DNA of 64,000 bases from JAIBJN01 sp963699495 (GCA_963699495.1 CAVOUB010000005.1:434001-498000); one strand, 5' to 3'. Shown: positions 39,969-51,785, numbered from the stretch's first letter. The notes: generated from the sequence alone by a model not told the origin. A program made the numbers and translations.

Positions 39969-40539
39969 GGACGATCTCGGCGATATCTTCGGGCTTCTGG
40001 CTGCCGTCGACCACGGCCACCCGCTGGCCGAAGACCCGGGCGATCTCACGGTAGGCGCGGTCGACCTCCTCGGCGAAAGCCGGGCCCTCCCCCTCGATGC
40101 GGTCCGGCTTGCCGCCGCGCCGCGCCGCCGCCTCGGCCGGGGGCAGCGCGAGGAGGAAGGTGCGGTCGGGCAAGAGCCCGCTGGTGGCAAGGAGGTTCAG
40201 CTCCAGGACCCGCTCGACGCCCAGCCCTCGGGCGAGGCCCTGGTAGGCGAGCGACGAGTCGAGGTAGCGATCGGAGACCACGTCCGCCCCGCGGGCGAGC
40301 GCAGGCCGGATCACCTCGTCCACGAGCTGCGCGCGGGCGGCGGCGAAGAGCGCCGCCTCGGCCCAGGGCGCCAAGCTCTCGCCGTGCAGCAGGATCCCCC
40401 GGATCTGCTCACCGACGGACGTCCCTCCCGGCTCGCGCGTCAGCACGACCTCCCGGCCCTCCGAGCGCAGCCGCTCCGCCAGGAGCCGAGCCTGGGTCGA
40501 CTTCCCGGAGCCGTCTACGCCTTCGAAGGTGACGAACAT
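39943..40539 (-). CDS. tmk: Thymidylate kinase
   Basis: 198 residues, normal size. P-loop FEGVDGSGKSTQARLLAERL at the start, TREPGGTSVGEQIR (nucleotide-binding Arg), DRYLDSSLAYQGLARG, and a LID region with PPAEAAARRGGKPDRIE. It phosphorylates dTMP to dTDP in the cytoplasm. First gene of the minus-strand operon with holB, ricT and the HerA-like gene; its start is 22 bases from the divergent epimerase gene, so promoters must lie within or between these starts. Confidence 0.95.
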   Translation of the reverse strand: MFVTFEGVDGSGKSTQARLLAERLRSEGREVVLTREPGGTSVGEQIRGILLHGESLAPWAEAALFAAARAQLVDEVIRPALARGADVVSDRYLDSSLAYQGLARGLGVERVLELNLLATSGLLPDRTFLLALPPAEAAARRGGKPDRIEGEGPAFAEEVDRAYREIARVFGQRVAVVDGSQKPEDIAEIVRGQLRDLP

Positions 40540-40561
40540 GCGAGCGCCGTAGGATACGCAG

Positions 40562-41497
40562 GTGCGGGCGATCGTCACAGGGGGCGCCGGCTTCATCGGC
40601 TCGCACGTCGTCGACGCGCTGGTCGCACGGGGCGACGAAGTCGTGGTCCTCGACGATCTCTCCCACGGGAAGCGGGAGAACGTGAACCCTGGCGCGGAGC
40701 TCGTGGTGGGGGACATCCGCGAGGCCGACGCGGTGAACGAGGTCTTCCGCTCCGCGCGGCCGCAAGCGTGCCTCCACCTGGCCGCCCAGGCCGATGTGCG
40801 CGTCTCCGTCACGCGGCCGGAGTTCGACGCCGAGGTGAACGTGCTCGGGACGATCCGGCTGCTCGAGGCCGCCCACGAGCACGGCACGCGCATCGTGTTC
40901 GCCTCCACCGGCGGGGCGATCTACGGCGAGTGCGACGAGCCGGCCACCGAGGAGTCCGCCCGCGCACCGCTCTCCCAGTACGGGACGTCGAAGCTTGCGG
41001 GCGAGGAGTACCTGGCGACCTACAACCGCCTCTACGGGAGCGAGCACACGGCCCTCCGCTTCGGCAACGTCTACGGGCCGCGGCAGGACCCGCACGGGGA
41101 GGCGGGCGTCGTCGCCATCTTCCTGGGGCGGCTGTCCCAGGGCGAGGCGCCGCACATCTTCGGCGACGGGTCGCAGCAGCGCGACTACGTGTACGTCGGT
41201 GACGTCGCGGCCGTCATCCTCGCCGCCCTGGGGCGCCCGGCCGGAGTCTTCAACGTCGGCACCGGGATCGCCACGTCCGTGCTCGAGCTCTTCGAGGCCT
41301 GCCGGCGCGTATCGGGCGTCGCCGTCGAGCCTGTCTTCGATCCCCCGCGACTCGGCGAGCTCCAGCGAAGCGTCCTCGACGCGAGCCTCGCCGAGCGGGA
41401 GCTCGGCTTCGCGGCACGGACGCCTTTCGACGACGGAATCGGCGCAACCTGGGAGTTCATTCGGGCGGAAGGAGAGCGCGACCGCGGGGCGAACTAG
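40562..41497 (+). CDS. NAD-dependent epimerase/dehydratase (UDP-glucose 4-epimerase-like)
   Basis: 311 residues from GTG. Extended SDR: Rossmann motif IVTGGAGFIGSHVVDALVARG, LDDLSHGKRENV, HLAAQADVRVSV, active-site Ser/Thr in ASTGGAIYGE, YxxxK in QYGTSKLAGE, and RFGNVYGPRQDPHGEAGVVAIF, as in GalE-type epimerases. It should epimerise a UDP-sugar for cell-surface polysaccharide. Homologues of this short form can act on UDP-GlcNAc as well. Divergent from tmk; the next gene encodes a LytR_C protein. Confidence 0.9.
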   Translation: MRAIVTGGAGFIGSHVVDALVARGDEVVVLDDLSHGKRENVNPGAELVVGDIREADAVNEVFRSARPQACLHLAAQADVRVSVTRPEFDAEVNVLGTIRLLEAAHEHGTRIVFASTGGAIYGECDEPATEESARAPLSQYGTSKLAGEEYLATYNRLYGSEHTALRFGNVYGPRQDPHGEAGVVAIFLGRLSQGEAPHIFGDGSQQRDYVYVGDVAAVILAALGRPAGVFNVGTGIATSVLELFEACRRVSGVAVEPVFDPPRLGELQRSVLDASLAERELGFAARTPFDDGIGATWEFIRAEGERDRGAN

Positions 41498-41505
41498 ACC
41501 GGCCC

Positions 41506-42042
41506 GTGGATCATCGCACAGACCTCCCAGCCCAGCCGCCCTGGCGCAACGCCGCGTTCATCGCGGCCTCCGTCGCCACCGTCGAGCTGCTCATCCTGCT
41601 CATCGTCGGCATCTGGCTCTTCGGCAAGTTCTTCTCCGACGAGGTGAGCAAGGCGACCGACCCGACCACCGTCGCACAGGTGGCGGTCGAGCGGCAGCTG
41701 AAGGCGCAGGGCCGGCTCCCCGTGGACGAACAGGCACTGCCGGACGTCAAGCCGCTCCTCTCCCGCGGCGAGACCTCCGTGCTCGTGCTGAACGGGAACG
41801 GCGTCAGCGGCGCCGCCTCCGAGGCCGCCGACCGGATCCGCGGCCGCCACTACCTGATCACCGGAACGGGCAACGCGAGCCGCAGTGACTACCCGCGCTC
41901 GATCGTGATGTTCCGGCCCGGGTTCAAGCGCGAGGCGCAGCGTCTCGCCAAGGACCTCGGCGTCAAGCGGGTCGGCCCTCTCGACGGCGTTCGCATCCGC
42001 GATCTCCAGGGCGCGCACGTCGCCTTGGTGATCGGCGGCTAG
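41506..42042 (+). CDS. LytR_C domain membrane protein
   Basis: 178 residues from GTG, eight bases after the epimerase stop. One membrane segment (about 18-42: AAFIAASVATVELLILLIVGIWLF) and an outside domain whose core SVLVLNGNGVSGAASEAADRIRGRHYLITGTGNA and SIVMFRPGFKREAQRLAKDLGVKRVGPLD is the LytR/CpsA/Psr C-terminal domain (LytR_C). The catalytic LCP domain is absent, so it is a stand-alone LytR_C protein, a form common in actinobacteria with a presumed cell-wall role. Confidence 0.82.
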   Translation: MDHRTDLPAQPPWRNAAFIAASVATVELLILLIVGIWLFGKFFSDEVSKATDPTTVAQVAVERQLKAQGRLPVDEQALPDVKPLLSRGETSVLVLNGNGVSGAASEAADRIRGRHYLITGTGNASRSDYPRSIVMFRPGFKREAQRLAKDLGVKRVGPLDGVRIRDLQGAHVALVIGG

Positions 42043-42067
42043 CCGTCCGGCGGCTAGATTTAGGGGC

Positions 42068-43102
42068 GTGGCCGAGCCCCTCCTGACCCGCGCCTGCAGG
42101 CGCGAGCACGTCGAGCGCACGCCGGTCTGGTTCATGCGCCAGGCCGGGCGGTCGCTGCCGGAGTACCGGCAGATCCGCGAGCGCTACGACCTCTTCGAGA
42201 TCTGCAGGCAGCCGGAGCTCTGCGCCGAGGTGACGCTGCAGCCCGTCCGCCGGCACGGCGTCGACGCGGCGGTCCTGTTCGCGGACATCATGCTGCCGGC
42301 CGTCGGGATGGGCATCGACGTCGAGCTCGTCGACGGCGTCGGGCCGGTCGTGCGCGAGCCGGTCGCGAGCCTCGCCGACGTCGAGCGGCTCCGTGTGCCC
42401 GATCCGGAGGACGCAGTCCCCTTCGTGCTCGAGACGATCCGCCTCGTCCGCGAGGAGCTGGACGACGAGGAGGCCGTCGTCGGCTTCGCCGGCGGCCCGT
42501 TCACGGTCGCGGGCTACCTCATCGAGGGAAGGCCGACGCGCGACTTCCTGAAGACGAAGGCCTGCATGTACAGCTCGCCCGAGGTCTGGCACGGGCTCAT
42601 GGACAAGCTCGCCGACACCTTCGCGGCGTACCTGCAGGCGAAGGTTGGCGCCGGCGCCGACGTGGTGCAGCTCTTCGACTCCTGGGTGGGCGCGCTCTCG
42701 TCCGCCGACTATCGGGAGTTCGTCGCCCCGTACTCCGCGCGCGTGCTCGGCGCCGTCGACGCCCCCACGATCCACTTCGGCACCGGGACCACCCACCTGC
42801 TCCGTGACATGAAGGCCGCCGGGGGCGACGTCATCGGCCTCGACTGGCGCGTGCAGATCGACCGCGGCTGGGAGTACCTCGGCTCGGGCCGGGGCGTTCA
42901 GGGGAACCTCGACCCGGCCGTGCTCCTGGGGCCGTGGGAACGCGTCGAGGAGACGACAGTCCGCATCCTGGACGCGGTCGCCGGCCGCCGCGGGCACATC
43001 TTCAACCTCGGCCACGGCGTCCTTCCGGACACCGATCCGGCCGACCTGGGACGCCTCGTCCGGCTCGTGCGCGAGCGGACGTCCATCGAAGTAACCGCTT
43101 GA
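42068..43102 (+). CDS. hemE: Uroporphyrinogen decarboxylase
   Basis: 344 residues from GTG, normal length. Hallmarks are PVWFMRQAGRSLPEYRQIRE near the start (substrate-binding Arg residues), LFADIMLPAVGMGIDVEL, GFAGGPFTVAGYLIEG and HIFNLGHGVLPDTDP near the end. It converts uroporphyrinogen III to coproporphyrinogen III in heme synthesis. Its stop overlaps the TTG start of hemH, so the two are coupled, as expected for the coproporphyrin-dependent pathway of monoderm bacteria. No hemQ or hemG is in the window. Confidence 0.95.
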   Translation: MAEPLLTRACRREHVERTPVWFMRQAGRSLPEYRQIRERYDLFEICRQPELCAEVTLQPVRRHGVDAAVLFADIMLPAVGMGIDVELVDGVGPVVREPVASLADVERLRVPDPEDAVPFVLETIRLVREELDDEEAVVGFAGGPFTVAGYLIEGRPTRDFLKTKACMYSSPEVWHGLMDKLADTFAAYLQAKVGAGADVVQLFDSWVGALSSADYREFVAPYSARVLGAVDAPTIHFGTGTTHLLRDMKAAGGDVIGLDWRVQIDRGWEYLGSGRGVQGNLDPAVLLGPWERVEETTVRILDAVAGRRGHIFNLGHGVLPDTDPADLGRLVRLVRERTSIEVTA

Positions 43103-43997
43103 CGACCGAACACGCACGGACGGCGGTCATCCTCATGGCCTACGGGAGCCCGGAGCGGCCCGAGGACATCCCGGCCTACTTCTCCGACATCCGCGGCGGG
43201 CGGCCGGTGCGCCAGGAGGCCGTGGACGAGCTGACCGAGCGCTATCGCCGCATCGGGGGCACATCGCCGCTGAACCGCATCACCGAGGCCCAGCGCGAGG
43301 CGCTCGAGGAGGCGACCGGCCTCCCCGTCTACGTGGGCATGAAGCACTGGTCTCCGTGGATCTCGGAGGCGGTCGCGCGCGCGCTCGGCGACGGTGCCGA
43401 CCGGCTGGTCGGGCTCGTGCTGGCGCCGCACTACTCGCGCCTCTCGTCGGTGGCTACCGCGACCGCCTCGAGCAGGCGCTCGACGGGCACGCCGAGCTGA
43501 CCTTCGTGGAGAGCTGGCACGACCACGAGCCCTATCTCGGCCTCCTGGCCGAGCGCGTGCGCGGCACGGACGCCCACGTCGTCTTCACGGCCCACAGCCT
43601 CCCCGAGCGGATCCTCGCCGAGGGCGACCCCTACCGCGACCAGCTGCTCGAGACGTCGCGCCTGGTGGCCGAGCGGGCCGGAATCGCCGAGTGGTCGTTC
43701 GCGTTCCAGAGCGAGAGCCCGACCGGAGAGCCCTGGCTCGGCCCGGACATCCTCGTCGAGCTGGAGGCCCTCCAGGCAGCCGGCGTGCGCAAGGTTCTCG
43801 TCGCGCCGGTCGGCTTCGTCTGCGACCACCTCGAGATCCTCTGGGACCTCGACGTGGAGGCGCGCGAAAGGGCCGCCGAGCTCGGCCTGGAGCTCGAGCG
43901 CATCGAATTGCCGAACGCCGACCCCGCCTTCATCAGCGCGCTCGCGGGCCTCGTGGAGAAGGCCTCTCGTGCCGAAGGACGAATCGAAGTCCGATGA
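43099..43997 (+). CDS. hemH: Ferrochelatase (coproporphyrin ferrochelatase type), one frameshift
   Basis: About 300 residues if repaired. TTG at 43099 overlaps the hemE stop (TTGA). N-terminal ILMAYGSPERPEDIPAYFSDIRGG and GMKHWSPWI are in one frame to PHYSRLSSV. The second frame gives YRDRLEQAL, FTAHSLPERIL (active-site His), FAFQSESPTGEPWLGPDI and VGFVCDHLEILWDLD (active-site Glu). A missing G near 43452 explains the shift. It inserts Fe2+ into coproporphyrin III or protoporphyrin IX; monoderm context favours the former (CpfC). As an essential-type gene, sequence error is more likely than loss. Confidence 0.9.
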
Positions 43998-44266
43998 GTA
44001 GCACGCGAAGCTGCCCCGACTGGCCCGTTCTCCTCGAGGTCGCCCCCGACCTCCACTTCAAGCACTACACGCTCGGCGAGGCGCACCTGCCCGCGGAGGT
44101 GATCGTGAACCTCCCGGACATCCCCATGGAAGCGGTCGCCATCTGCGCCGACCTCGACCACAACGTCTTCAACCCGCACCACACGGACCCGCGCGTCGCC
44201 GCGGCGCTGCAGGAGACCTACTGGTACTCGCTCACGGAGTGGTCCCAGCAGGCGCCGCGGACGTAG
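43994..44266 (+). CDS. Small conserved protein coupled to hemH, unrecognised
   Basis: 90 residues; ATG overlaps the hemH stop by ATGA. No signal or membrane segment. Notable blocks are APDLHFKHYTLGEAHLPAEVIVNL and ICADLDHNVFNPHHTDPRVAAALQETYWYSLTEW, rich in His and acidic residues that could bind metal. I do not recognise a family. Its coupling to heme genes suggests a link with heme or iron, which is inference only. Confidence 0.6.
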   Translation: MSSTRSCPDWPVLLEVAPDLHFKHYTLGEAHLPAEVIVNLPDIPMEAVAICADLDHNVFNPHHTDPRVAAALQETYWYSLTEWSQQAPRT

Positions 44267-44276
44267 GCTTCACCGC

Positions 44277-44510
44277 GTGGGCAAGGGATACGCGGAAGGG
44301 CCCGCGGCCGAGGAGCGGTTCGCGGAGCTGGAGCGCTCCGAGCGCGAGCAGGCGCCTGAGGCCGCGCCCGACCGCCCGGCCGTGTACGGCTCGACCGACG
44401 AGGACCCCGAGCGCCACTTCATCGGCTGGCTCGACGACGTCGACCCCGACGAGCTTTTCGCGACCGGCAAGGCCTGGGGCCTGAAGGTCGTCAGGCGCCG
44501 CGTGCCCTAG
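44277..44510 (+). CDS. Small unrecognised protein
   Basis: 77 residues from GTG, 10 bases after the previous gene, same operon as hemE-hemH. A charged helical start (AEERFAELERSEREQAPEA) is followed by PAVYGSTDEDPERHFIGWLDDVDPDELFATGKAWGLKVVRRRV. No known domain. Its 3' end overlaps the convergent methyltransferase gene by 20 bases. Confidence 0.5.
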   Translation: MGKGYAEGPAAEERFAELERSEREQAPEAAPDRPAVYGSTDEDPERHFIGWLDDVDPDELFATGKAWGLKVVRRRVP

Positions 44511-45267
44511 TCCAGAAGACGTCGGTCCTGTAGGGGAGCTCGATCTCGGCGCGTCCGCGCGTCTGCGGGTCGTTGGCCAGCAGCTCCCTCACCTCGGCGA
44601 AGACGCCCTCGCGCTCGGGCTCCGGGAGCGCCGCAATGAAGCTGACCGAGGCCACGCGGGCGACGACGCCCTCCGGGGTCAGATGGTGGACGTGCCTGAA
44701 CTTGGTGTGGCCCAACGGGCCGAAAAGGGTCGACCGCTCGAACGCCTCACGCCAGGCGCCGGTGCGGTGCGTGGGCGCGTCGCCGCGGTGCGGCTCCATG
44801 ATCTCCGACAGCCGCGCCACCCATCGGACGCTGGTGTCACGCACGTTCCAGACGAGCCCGAGGCCACCTTCCGACCGCAGGACGCGCCGGATCTCGGGAA
44901 GGGCCTCGTCCGCCCGGAACCAGTGGAACGCCTGGCCGACGGTGACGGCGTCGACCGACCCGGCGGCCAGCGGGATCGCCTCCGCCGTGCCGGAGAGGGC
45001 CCTCACTCCGGGCAGCGCCTGCTCGAGCACGGCGCGCATCTCGGCGACAGGCTCGACCGCGACGACCCCCGCGCCCGTTCCCACGAGCAGCGCCGTCAGC
45101 TTCCCGGTCCCGGCCGCCAGGTCGAGCACGATGCGCCCCGGCTTCAGGTGCAGCTCACGCTCGAGCCGCTCCGCAGCCTTGGCTGGGTACGTGGGCCTGC
45201 CCCGCACGTACGCCTCGGTCGCCTCCGGGAACCCCCTGGCCGCCGCGTCGTGGATCTCGGCGCTCAT
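44491..45267 (-). CDS. Class I SAM-dependent methyltransferase (Methyltransf_11)
   Basis: 258 residues from ATG at 45265-45267; upstream in-frame sequence lacks protein character. Motif I is IVLDLAAGTGKLTALLVGTG and motif II VVAVEPVAEMRAVLEQ; FHWFRADEALPEIRRVLRSEGGLGLVWNVRD follows, as in small-molecule methyltransferases of the UbiE/Methyltransf_11 group that begin with AYVRGRPTYP. Substrate unknown. It stands between two plus-strand units, so it has its own promoter in the 88 bases before 45356. Confidence 0.85.
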   Translation of the reverse strand: MSAEIHDAAARGFPEATEAYVRGRPTYPAKAAERLERELHLKPGRIVLDLAAGTGKLTALLVGTGAGVVAVEPVAEMRAVLEQALPGVRALSGTAEAIPLAAGSVDAVTVGQAFHWFRADEALPEIRRVLRSEGGLGLVWNVRDTSVRWVARLSEIMEPHRGDAPTHRTGAWREAFERSTLFGPLGHTKFRHVHHLTPEGVVARVASVSFIAALPEPEREGVFAEVRELLANDPQTRGRAEIELPYRTDVFWTRARGA

Positions 45268-45355
45268 CGCGGAGAGAGTACGCCTCGCAGGCGAGGAGAG
45301 CCCTGAGCCACTACGTTTCCGGGACCAACGCCACGAGCCATGAGGGGGACACGCC

Positions 45356-46195
45356 ATGAGCACCGATTCGACCGCACCTGACACGATCGTTCTGATCCAT
45401 GGCTTCTGGGTCACTCCCCGAAGCTGGGAGCACTGGATCGAACGATACGAGCAGGCCGGCTACCGCGTGCTCGCGCCTGCTTATCCTGGATTCGAGGTCG
45501 AGGTCGAGGCGCTCAACGCGGACACCTCGCCGATCGCAGCGCTGACGGTGCCGGCGGTCGTCGAGCATCTCGAGGCGGTCGTCGGCGAGCTCGAGTCGCC
45601 TCCCATCCTGATCGGCCACTCTGCCGGCGGGACCTTCGTGCAGCTCCTCCTCGACCACGGGTTCGGTGCCGCGGGGGTGGCCATCAACTCCGCTCCGACC
45701 GAAGGCGTCCGCGTCACCCCGCCCTCGCAGATCAAGTCACTGTTCCCCGTCCTCAAGAACCCAGCCAACCGCCACCGCGCCGTCGGCTTCACGCCCGAGC
45801 AGTGGCACTACGTGTTCACGAACACCTTCAGCGAAGATGAGTCCCAGGCGCTCTACGAGCGCTACCACGTTCCGGCCTCGGGAGCGATCCTCTGGGGGAT
45901 CGTGCTCGCCAACCTGGAACCTGGCCACCAGGCCGCCTGGGTCGACTACAAGAATGACAGCCGCGCTCCGCTGCTGTTCATCTCCGGCGGCGAGGACCAC
46001 CTCATGCCGCCGAGCGTCCAGCGGTCGAATGCCAAGCACTACAAGTCGAACACCATCACCGAGGTCAAGGAGTACGAGGGCCGGGCACACCTTCTCCCCG
46101 CGCAGGAAGGCTGGGAGGAAGTCGCCGACTACGCCCTGGAATGGGCGCTCGCCAACGCGACGCAGCCGGCAGCGACTCCCGCAGATCCCGCGTGA
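45356..46195 (+). CDS. Alpha/beta hydrolase
   Basis: 279 residues. Oxyanion motif IVLIHGFWVTPRSWEHWIERY, nucleophile elbow ILIGHSAGGTFVQLLLDHG (Ser), acid-region LLFISGGEDHLMPPSV and His near the end (GRAHLLPAQEGW) give a full Ser-Asp-His triad. No signal peptide, so cytoplasmic. It is 13 bases ahead of the metallo-beta-lactamase-fold gene, suggesting an operon with it and the NTF2-GH16 gene. Esterase, lipase or lactonase activity cannot be told apart. Confidence 0.87.
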   Translation: MSTDSTAPDTIVLIHGFWVTPRSWEHWIERYEQAGYRVLAPAYPGFEVEVEALNADTSPIAALTVPAVVEHLEAVVGELESPPILIGHSAGGTFVQLLLDHGFGAAGVAINSAPTEGVRVTPPSQIKSLFPVLKNPANRHRAVGFTPEQWHYVFTNTFSEDESQALYERYHVPASGAILWGIVLANLEPGHQAAWVDYKNDSRAPLLFISGGEDHLMPPSVQRSNAKHYKSNTITEVKEYEGRAHLLPAQEGWEEVADYALEWALANATQPAATPADPA

Positions 46196-46208
46196 CACGA
46201 CCGAGGTC

Positions 46209-47012
46209 GTGAAGGACGTCCGGATCACCCACATCGGCGGGCCGACGACCCTGATCGAGGTGGGCGGCTGGCGACTGCTCACCGATCCGACCTTCGACCC
46301 ACCGGGCCAGAAGTACGCCTTCGGCTGGGGCACCAGCTCGCGCAAGCTCGTCGGCCCGGCGATCCCGGCGGCAGACCTCCCGCCGGTCGACGCGGTCCTC
46401 CTCTCCCACGACCACCACGGCGACAACCTCGATCCCGCCGGTCGCGCGCTGCTCCCGGCGGCGGGCGTCGTCGTCACCACGACCTCCGGCGCCGAGCGCC
46501 TCGGCGGCAGCGCCCGCGGGCTCGCGGCCTGGCAGTCCACGCGGCTCGAAGCACCCGGCCGGCCCACGATCGAGGTCACCGCCACGCCCTGCCGCCACGG
46601 CCCGCCGCTCAGCCACCCCCTCGCCGGCGACGTCATCGGCTTCGCGCTCCGCTGGGAGGGCCAGGAGGACGGTGTGCTGTGGATCTCGGGGGACACCGTG
46701 CTCTACGACGGCGTCCGCCAGGTCGCCGACCGCCTGCACGTCGACACTGCCGTCCTGCACCTGGGAGGCGTGCAGTTCCCGGTCACCGGGCCGGTTCGCT
46801 ACAGCATGACCGCCCGGGACGCCGTCGAGCTGTGCGGCCTCATCCGTCCCAACACGGCCATTCCGATCCACTACGAGGGCTGGAAGCACTTCAAGCAAGG
46901 ACGTGAGGACATCGAGCGCGAGCTCGCGCAGGCGCCGGAGGACATCCGCCGGCGTTTCCGCTGGCTTCCCATCGGCGAGGCGGTCGAGCTCGGAGGCCCG
47001 GCGCCGGTGTGA
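46209..47012 (+). CDS. Metallo-beta-lactamase-fold hydrolase (UlaG/NAPE-PLD-like)
   Basis: 267 residues from GTG. Starts RITHIGGPTTLIEVGGWRLLTDPTF, the opening of UlaG-like MBL proteins. Metal motif LLSHDHHGDNLD (HxHxxD), third His region TATPCRHGPP, ISGDTVLYDG (metal Asp) and C-terminal HYEGWKHFKQG complete a two-metal site. Such enzymes hydrolyse lactones or phosphodiesters. It overlaps the downstream NTF2-GH16 gene by GTGA, so the three genes 45356-48118 are probably one operon. Confidence 0.85.
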   Translation: MKDVRITHIGGPTTLIEVGGWRLLTDPTFDPPGQKYAFGWGTSSRKLVGPAIPAADLPPVDAVLLSHDHHGDNLDPAGRALLPAAGVVVTTTSGAERLGGSARGLAAWQSTRLEAPGRPTIEVTATPCRHGPPLSHPLAGDVIGFALRWEGQEDGVLWISGDTVLYDGVRQVADRLHVDTAVLHLGGVQFPVTGPVRYSMTARDAVELCGLIRPNTAIPIHYEGWKHFKQGREDIERELAQAPEDIRRRFRWLPIGEAVELGGPAPV

Positions 47013-48114
47013 GCGAGGAGCTGCTCCGCCGGGCCTACGAGGCGTTCAACGCCCGCGACCTCGACGGCGTCCTGGCGCTGATGCACCCGGACATCGACTG
47101 GCCGAACGCGATCGAAGGTGGGCGAGTCCACGGACGGGCCGCGGTACGCGCGTACTGGGCCGCCCAGTTCGAGACGATCGACCCTCGCGTCGAGCCCGTG
47201 GCGTTCAGGGAGGAGCACGGCCGCGTGCTCGTCGACGTCCACCAGGTCGTTCACACCACCGGGGGCGCGCTGCTCGCCGACCAGCGCGTCCGGCATGTCT
47301 ACGTGATCCGCGAAGGCCTGGTCGCACGGATGGACATCGACCCGCACGAGCTCGAGTTCGAGGACACATTCGACGGGGACTCGCTCGACCTCGCCAAGTG
47401 GATCCCCTACTACCTCCCGCACTGGAGCACCCGCGAGCAAGCCGCGGCCCGGTACCAGATCGGCGCCGGGTGCCTACGGCTGTTGGTCACGTCCGACCAG
47501 GAGCCGTGGTGCCCCGAGCTCGACGGCGCCGTCCGCGTGTCCTCGCTGCAGACCGGGCTCTTTGCGGGACCGGTCGGCAGCACCGTCGGGCAGCACCGGT
47601 TCAACCCGGACGCGGTGGTCCGCGAGGCGCAGCAAGACGCGCGGCTCTACACACCGCAGTACGGCCGCATCGAGCTGCGGGCGAAGGCGCTGGACGACCC
47701 GCGATCGATGGTCGCCCTCTGGCTCATCGGTTACGAGGACGAGCCCGAGCGGTCGGCGGAGATCTGCGTCTGCGAGATCTTCGGGCGCGACGTCGGGCCT
47801 GACCGCGCGCTCGTCGGGATGGGCGTGCATCCCTTCGGAGATCCGGCCATCGCCGACGACTTCTCCGCGGAGGCGGTGCCGATCGACGCCCGCGAGTTCC
47901 ACGTCTACGCAGCCGAGTGGACACCCGAGCAGGTGGCGTTCCTCGTCGACGGCGAGCTCGTCAAGACGGTACGCCAGTCCCCCGCCTATCCGATGCAGCT
48001 GATGCTCGGGATCTATGAGTTTCCGCCCGGACCGGAGCGCGAGCCGCCGCCGGACGTGTACCCGAAGGCGTTCGTGGTCGACTACGTCCGCGGCTACCGG
48101 TCCACGGCTGAGAG

Positions 48115-48118
<4 letters not shown>
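47009..48118 (+). CDS. NTF2/SnoaL-like domain fused to a GH16-like domain
   Basis: 369 residues; GTG overlaps the previous stop. Residues 1-112 are a SnoaL/NTF2 fold (LLRRAYEAFNARDLDGVLALMHPDIDW, then VRHVYVIREGLVARMDI). Residues about 116-365 are a GH16-type jelly roll (EDTFDGDSLDLAKWIPYYLPHW, GRIELRAKALDDPRSMVALWLIG, FHVYAAEWTPEQVAFLVDGELV). The catalytic ExDxxE motif reads EICVCE: both Glu (251 and 256) are kept but the Asp is Cys253. No signal peptide, unusual for GH16. It may be an intracellular binding or altered hydrolase domain. The fusion is seen directly; the role is unknown. Confidence 0.8.
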
Positions 48119-50916
<2,798 letters not shown>

Positions 50917-50922
50917 CCTTCG

Positions 50923-50945
50923 ATTCTAGTTGCGGTCTTTCCGCA
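50923..50945 (-). promoter_or_regulatory. acnA -10 box and TGCGG-N5-CCGCA palindrome
   Basis: On the minus strand TAGAAT (50923-50928) is followed by six bases and the acnA ATG. TGCGGTCTTTCCGCA at 50931-50945 is a perfect 5+5+5 palindrome overlapping the spacer and -35 region. It has the same TGCGG...CCGCA arms as the element at 26796. It also lies 58 bases before the divergent DsbA-like gene and could affect both. Confidence 0.5.
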
Positions 50946-51002
50946 GCCGCGCTGCGGATCGGAACCGACGCGGGCCCGGAGCGGTTCAGCCAGACTGAGC
51001 CC

Positions 51003-51785
51003 GTGGGCAAGGCCAAGCGAAACCGTGCCGCGCGCGTTCCGGTTGCGCCCCGATCCAAGGGACAGGGACAGAAGCCGTCGCTGCTCACCCGGAACCGCGT
51101 CCTCGCCGTGGCAGGCGTTGCGGCGGCGATCGCGATCGCCCTGGTCGCGGCCAGCCTCGTCAGCGCCCGCGGCGACGGCGGCGGAAACGGCGACGGGCAG
51201 GTCACGGGCGGCGCGGACGTCGAGGCGCTGCTCGAGGGGATTCCCCAGGCCGGAGCGGTGATCGGGGAAGACGACGCCCCCGTCACGCTCGTCGAGTACG
51301 CCGACCTCCAGTGCCCCTTCTGCGCCCAGTGGTCGCAGCAGACCTTCCCGGAGCTCGTCAGCGACTACGTGCGCGACGGGCGGCTGCGCATCGAGTTTCG
51401 AGGCGTGACCTTCATCGGGCCGGAATCCGAGGACGCCCTCCGCGCGGCCCTCGCCGCCGGCGAGCAGGGCAAGTTCTGGAACGTCGCCGACCTCGTCTAC
51501 ACGAACCAGGGCCCCGAGAACGGCGGCTGGGTGACGGATGACTTCCTGCGGGCCGTCGGAGCGGCCGTCCCCGGCCTGGACGTCGACCGGATGATGGAGG
51601 ACCGAAGCTCCACCGCAGTCACGGCGAGCATCGACAAGACCTCGGTCGAGGCCCAGTCCTCCGGCGTCACGGGCACGCCGACCTTCCTGCTCGGCGAGAC
51701 CGGCGGCGACCTCAACCGGCTCGAGGTCTCCTCGCTGGCGCCGGACGAGTTTCACGCTGCGATCGACGATCTGCTGAACGGGTGA
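51003..51785 (+). CDS. DsbA-family thiol-disulfide oxidoreductase, membrane anchored
   Basis: 260 residues from GTG. A basic N-terminus (about 1-30) and one membrane segment (about 32-53) anchor a thioredoxin-fold domain outside the cell. The active site is C104-P-F-C107 in VEYADLQCPFCAQW; the cis-Pro loop is VTGTPTFLLGE. It oxidises Cys pairs of exported proteins. It overlaps a VKOR gene by GTGA, the expected partner that re-oxidises it with quinone. This DsbA-VKOR pairing is the known actinobacterial disulfide system. Confidence 0.92.
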   Translation: MGKAKRNRAARVPVAPRSKGQGQKPSLLTRNRVLAVAGVAAAIAIALVAASLVSARGDGGGNGDGQVTGGADVEALLEGIPQAGAVIGEDDAPVTLVEYADLQCPFCAQWSQQTFPELVSDYVRDGRLRIEFRGVTFIGPESEDALRAALAAGEQGKFWNVADLVYTNQGPENGGWVTDDFLRAVGAAVPGLDVDRMMEDRSSTAVTASIDKTSVEAQSSGVTGTPTFLLGETGGDLNRLEVSSLAPDEFHAAIDDLLNG

